From Pseudolysobacter antarcticus (GTDB taxonomy: Bacteria > Pseudomonadota > Gammaproteobacteria > Xanthomonadales > Rhodanobacteraceae): 64,000 nt of DNA. This document shows, piece after piece, positions 61,203 to 64,000 of this stretch. The stretch covers positions 2,480,001-2,544,000 of the forward strand of contig NZ_CP035704.1 of the NCBI RefSeq assembly GCF_004168365.1, in the 5' to 3' direction. The notes under the pieces were generated by a model. The model worked only from the letters and a program-made list of their open reading frames with translations. It had not been told where the DNA came from and did no database searches. The stretch's first letter is position 1. Every line of letters starts with the position of its first letter. Made by a program: the position numbers and the translations under genes.

Positions 61203-62579
61203 TCATCCCAATCGTCGCACGCGGAAATTGCGGCCCTTGATCTTGCCGGCGCCGAGTCGTTCGAGCGCTTTCGTCGCCAACTTGCGCTGGATCGCGACGT
61301 ACGCGCGCACATCGAAAATATCGATGCGCCCGACCGCTTCCGCCGCGACGCCGGCATCGCCAGTCAGTGCGCCGAGAATATCGCCCGCACGAACCTTGTC
61401 CTTGCGTCCGCCGTCGATCACCAGGGTCACCATCGCTGCGGCAGCGGGCAATTTTGTCTTGCTCGCGGAAAGATCGAGCTTGCCCCAACGCACGGGTTTC
61501 TGTTCGCGGGTTTCGATCGGCAAAACGCGATTGATTTCGCGCGGCGAACAGAGGCTCAAGGCCAAGCCCTTCTGCCCTGCCCGACCGGTGCGGCCGATGC
61601 GATGCACATGCACATCGGGATCGGTCGGCAATTCGTAGCTGATCACAGCCGCAAGTTCCTTGATATCCAGACCGCGAGCGGCGACGTCGGTGGCGACCAG
61701 CACCGCACAACTCTTGTTGGCGAACCGCACGAGAATTTCATCACGCTCGCGCTGCTCCAGATCGCCGTGCAAGGCGAGTACGGAGAAACCTTGCTGCGCC
61801 AGATGATCGGCAACGTCCTGTGTATCGCGTCGGGTATTGCAGAACACCACGGCCGACTCGGGCTGATACTCCGCCAGCAACGCCGCGAGTGCTTCGGGCT
61901 TGCGCGAAAATTCGACTTCAAAAAACAGCTGCTGTATTTCCTCGCTCTCGGGCGCAGTGTCGATCGTCACTTCGACCGGCGTGCGCTGCACGTTGGCGCT
62001 GATACTGCGGATCTCATCGGGATAGGTTGCCGAGAACAGCAACGTCTGGCGGGTTTTCGGCGTCTTCGCGATGATCTCGTTGATTGCTTCCTCGAAACCC
62101 ATATCGAGCATGCGGTCGGCCTCATCCAGCACCAGCACCTTGAGCGACGACAGATGCAGCGTGCGCTTGCGCAGATGTTCCTGGATGCGTCCCGGCGTGC
62201 CGACCACGATATGCGGATCGTGACTCAGCGATGCGAGCTGCGGGCCGAGTGGAATTCCGCCGCACAAGGTCAGCACCTTGATGTTCGGCACAAACCGCGC
62301 GAGTCGGCGGATTTCCTTGGCGACTTGATCGGCAAGTTCGCGCGTTGGACAAAGCACCAGCGCCTGCACCTTGATGCGACTCGCATCGAGATGCGACAAC
62401 AGCCCGAGGCCGAACGCGACCGTCTTGCCGCTCCCGGTACGCGCCTGCGCGATCACATCGCTGCCGGCCAGCATCGGCGGCAAGCTGAGCGCCTGCACCG
62501 GTGTCATTTGCGTGTACGAAAGTGCGTCCAGCGCCTGCATCAGCGGCGCGCTCAAAGCGAGTTCAGTGAAATTTTTCAT
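61203..62579 (-). CDS. dbpA: DEAD-box ATP-dependent RNA helicase DbpA
   Basis: 458 residues. The helicase core shows the Q-motif region FTELALSAPLMQALDALSY, Walker A ARTGSGKT, PTRELADQV, GTPGRIQEH, VLDEADRML, the SAT motif and HRIGRTGRAGQKG. The C-terminal 75 residues (KDKVRAGDILGALTGDAGV to GRNFRVRRLG) form the DbpA RNA-binding domain that targets hairpin 92 of 23S rRNA, which separates DbpA from SrmB and RhlE. It acts in large-subunit assembly. It diverges from the Dcm gene. Confidence 0.95.
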   Translation of the reverse strand: MKNFTELALSAPLMQALDALSYTQMTPVQALSLPPMLAGSDVIAQARTGSGKTVAFGLGLLSHLDASRIKVQALVLCPTRELADQVAKEIRRLARFVPNIKVLTLCGGIPLGPQLASLSHDPHIVVGTPGRIQEHLRKRTLHLSSLKVLVLDEADRMLDMGFEEAINEIIAKTPKTRQTLLFSATYPDEIRSISANVQRTPVEVTIDTAPESEEIQQLFFEVEFSRKPEALAALLAEYQPESAVVFCNTRRDTQDVADHLAQQGFSVLALHGDLEQRERDEILVRFANKSCAVLVATDVAARGLDIKELAAVISYELPTDPDVHVHRIGRTGRAGQKGLALSLCSPREINRVLPIETREQKPVRWGKLDLSASKTKLPAAAAMVTLVIDGGRKDKVRAGDILGALTGDAGVAAEAVGRIDIFDVRAYVAIQRKLATKALERLGAGKIKGRNFRVRRLG

Positions 62580-62786
62580 GCGTCATGATCGCATCAAAAC
62601 GCGCTGACTGCGGCATCGCACAATATTTTCCGGATTCATTGCGTAGAATTTGTCTGCTCGCCGCTCTCGATCAAGCCCGTAAAAACAGCGCGCCCAAGCC
62701 TGTGGTTCATCGGAAATTTCGGACTTCCAAAAGGGACAAATAGCGGACATAATGCCCGCAACCAAGCCCCGAATGAAAAATCGCAA

Positions 62787-64000
62787 ATGGAAGAAGTGCA
62801 TGCATTGTTGACGCGCCTGCGTGGCCGTTATCGTCAGAAAGAACTGGCCTACGCACTCGAAGTGGATGTGCGTACCTTGCGACGCTGGGAGGTCGGCGAA
62901 AGCGATCCGCCACCCTATCTGGCCGATGCCATTCGTCAACGTCTATTGCCGCTGGCCAGTCCGACGCACAAAACCGATGCAGCCTTCACTTTTATCGACC
63001 TGTTCGCCGGTATCGGTGGCATCCGCATGGGTTTCGAGGCGCATGGGGGACGTTGTGTTTTTACCAGCGAATGGAATTCCTACGCGCAGAAAACCTATCT
63101 GGAAAATTTCCCCGACGCCTCGCACACATTTGTCGGTGACATCACCCAAGTGGATGAAAACGACATTCCCGATCACGATGTATTGCTGGCCGGTTTTCCA
63201 TGTCAGCCGTTCAGTATTGCAGGTGTGTCGAAAAAGAACGCGCTCGGTCGTGCCCACGGATTTGCCGATGAAACACAAGGCACTTTGTTTTTTGATGTGG
63301 CGCGCATCCTCAAGGCCAAACGTCCCAGAGCGTTTTTACTGGAGAACGTCAAGAATCTTGTCAGCCACGACAAGGGCAACACGTTTCGTGTGATCCAGAA
63401 AGTGCTGCGCGAAGATCTCGGATATCACATCCATTGCAAAGTGATCGACGGCCAGCATTTCGTGCCCCAACATCGTGAGCGTATTCTTGTCGTGGGTTTT
63501 CGTGAGGCAACCGATTTCTCGTGGGACGATTTGCAACTGCCGAAAACCGGCCCGCGCCTCAATTCCATCCTGCACCCGCAAGACGGTAGCGAGGCCGCCG
63601 AAGCGCCATTCACTAGCGGTATCAAAGCCAAGGTCGATGCGAAATACACATTAACGCCGCGCCTGTGGACTTACTTGCAGGAATACGCCGCCAAGCATCG
63701 CGCTGCGGGCAATGGTTTCGGCTTTGGGCTAGTCAATTCCGATAGCGTCTCGCGTACTCTATCTGCGCGCTATTACAAGGACGGATCGGAAATCCTGCTC
63801 GCGCAAGGCCCGCGCAAACGCCCACGTCGACTCACACCACGCGAATGCGCGCGGCTCATGGGATTGCCCGACAGTTTCAAGATTCCGGTGAGTGATACGC
63901 AGGCGTATCAGCTGCTCGCCGAAGCAGCAGTTGCGCCGATGATCGAAACCGTTGCAAAGTTGATCGCATCGAAGCTGCGCATCAAGGAAGCAACCGTGAC
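62787..64000 (+). CDS. dcm: Dcm-type DNA cytosine-5 methyltransferase with N-terminal HTH, C-terminus at window edge
   Basis: 404 residues visible, open at the right edge. Residues 1-55 form a helix-turn-helix-like start ([21 protein letters not shown]). The methyltransferase motifs follow: [15 protein letters not shown], the catalytic Cys at residue 139 in [35 protein letters not shown], then the target region with [21 protein letters not shown] and [14 protein letters not shown]. These extended matches fit the Dcm group (CCWGG), but recognition is not proven. Motif X, normally YxQFGNSVxxP, reads [12 protein letters not shown] near residue 374, losing the GNSV core. A Vsr or restriction partner, if any, lies beyond the window. 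Confidence 0.9.
   Translation, partial: MEEVHALLTRLRGRYRQKELAYALEVDVRTLRRWEVGESDPPPYLADAIRQRLLPLASPTHKTDAAFTFIDLFAGIGGIRMGFEAHGGRCVFTSEWNSYAQKTYLENFPDASHTFVGDITQVDENDIPDHDVLLAGFPCQPFSIAGVSKKNALGRAHGFADETQGTLFFDVARILKAKRPRAFLLENVKNLVSHDKGNTFRVIQKVLREDLGYHIHCKVIDGQHFVPQHRERILVVGFREATDFSWDDLQLPKTGPRLNSILHPQDGSEAAEAPFTSGIKAKVDAKYTLTPRLWTYLQEYAAKHRAAGNGFGFGLVNSDSVSRTLSARYYKDGSEILLAQGPRKRPRRLTPRECARLMGLPDSFKIPVSDTQAYQLLAEAAVAPMIETVAKLIASKLRIKEATV

Noticed and set aside
61185-62588. 467-codon plus-strand frame opposite DbpA
   Set aside because: Pure shadow of a well-supported helicase gene on the other strand; composition is rich in His, Arg and Gln.

Overview
The window looks like the chromosome of a free-living gammaproteobacterium of the Xanthomonadales (Rhodanobacteraceae/Lysobacteraceae type). 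This is inferred from moderately high GC (about 58-60% by eye), a large load of secreted hydrolases, an Oar-like TonB receptor, LacI-controlled sugar loci, OMPLA, DbpA, RlmC and Dcm. No database search was possible. No rRNA, tRNA, CRISPR array, integrase or intact transposase was seen.

Layout. (1) 1-6000, minus strand: a truncated beta-helix exoprotein, a Ser/Thr kinase fused to an FGE/SUMF domain, a secreted lipase and a GH18 chitinase-like enzyme. (2) 6015-14602: an alpha-mannoside locus. GH92 mannosidase diverges from an operon of LacI regulator, FucP/GluP-type permease, PfkB kinase, AGE epimerase and GH47 mannosidase. The reading is that mannosidases release mannose outside or in the periplasm, the permease imports it, the epimerase isomerises it to fructose and the kinase makes fructose-6-phosphate. 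(3) 14839-30568: a second glycan locus with a second LacI regulator, a TonB-dependent receptor, a GH144-like glucanase, an ABC importer, a 1079-residue six-hairpin glycosidase, an alpha/beta hydrolase, an ABC ATPase and GH1. Two LacI-type operators 21 bp apart precede the regulator, and a third near-identical one lies between the ATPase and GH1. A beta-1,2-glucan or related beta-glucan substrate is the best guess.

(4) 30600-32950: a disturbed, probably acquired stretch with a frameshifted gene, hairpins, a VOC/YafY-WYL divergent pair with a perfect operator-like repeat, and five TGGTCA repeats at about 22-bp spacing that resemble the multiple terminal repeats of IS21-type elements. (5) 32947-37081: cytochrome c plus a two-subunit molybdopterin/[2Fe-2S] oxidoreductase (Ior type). 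(6) 37253-43622: a proteolytic cluster made of a secreted lysyl-endopeptidase-like S1 protease with vWD and Ig-like parts, a 90-residue protein that looks like a detached peptidase prodomain, and an unusual 1111-residue M14 carboxypeptidase with no signal peptide but C-terminal membrane helices. (7) 44473-58361: mixed housekeeping and accessory genes (degenerate GGDEF protein, MATE pump, SlyD, LysR, secreted M14 peptidase, OMPLA, AI-2E exporter, RlmC, small basic protein, BaiN-like flavoprotein, VOC). (8) 58452-64000: TetR, a collagen-like secreted protein, DbpA helicase and an edge-truncated Dcm-type cytosine methyltransferase with an HTH N-terminus and an altered motif X.

The strongest candidates for something new are the detached prodomain plus membrane-anchored M14 pair, the combined TonB/ABC glucan locus with its mapped operators and the large six-hairpin enzyme, and the IS21-like repeat array next to the VOC/YafY pair.
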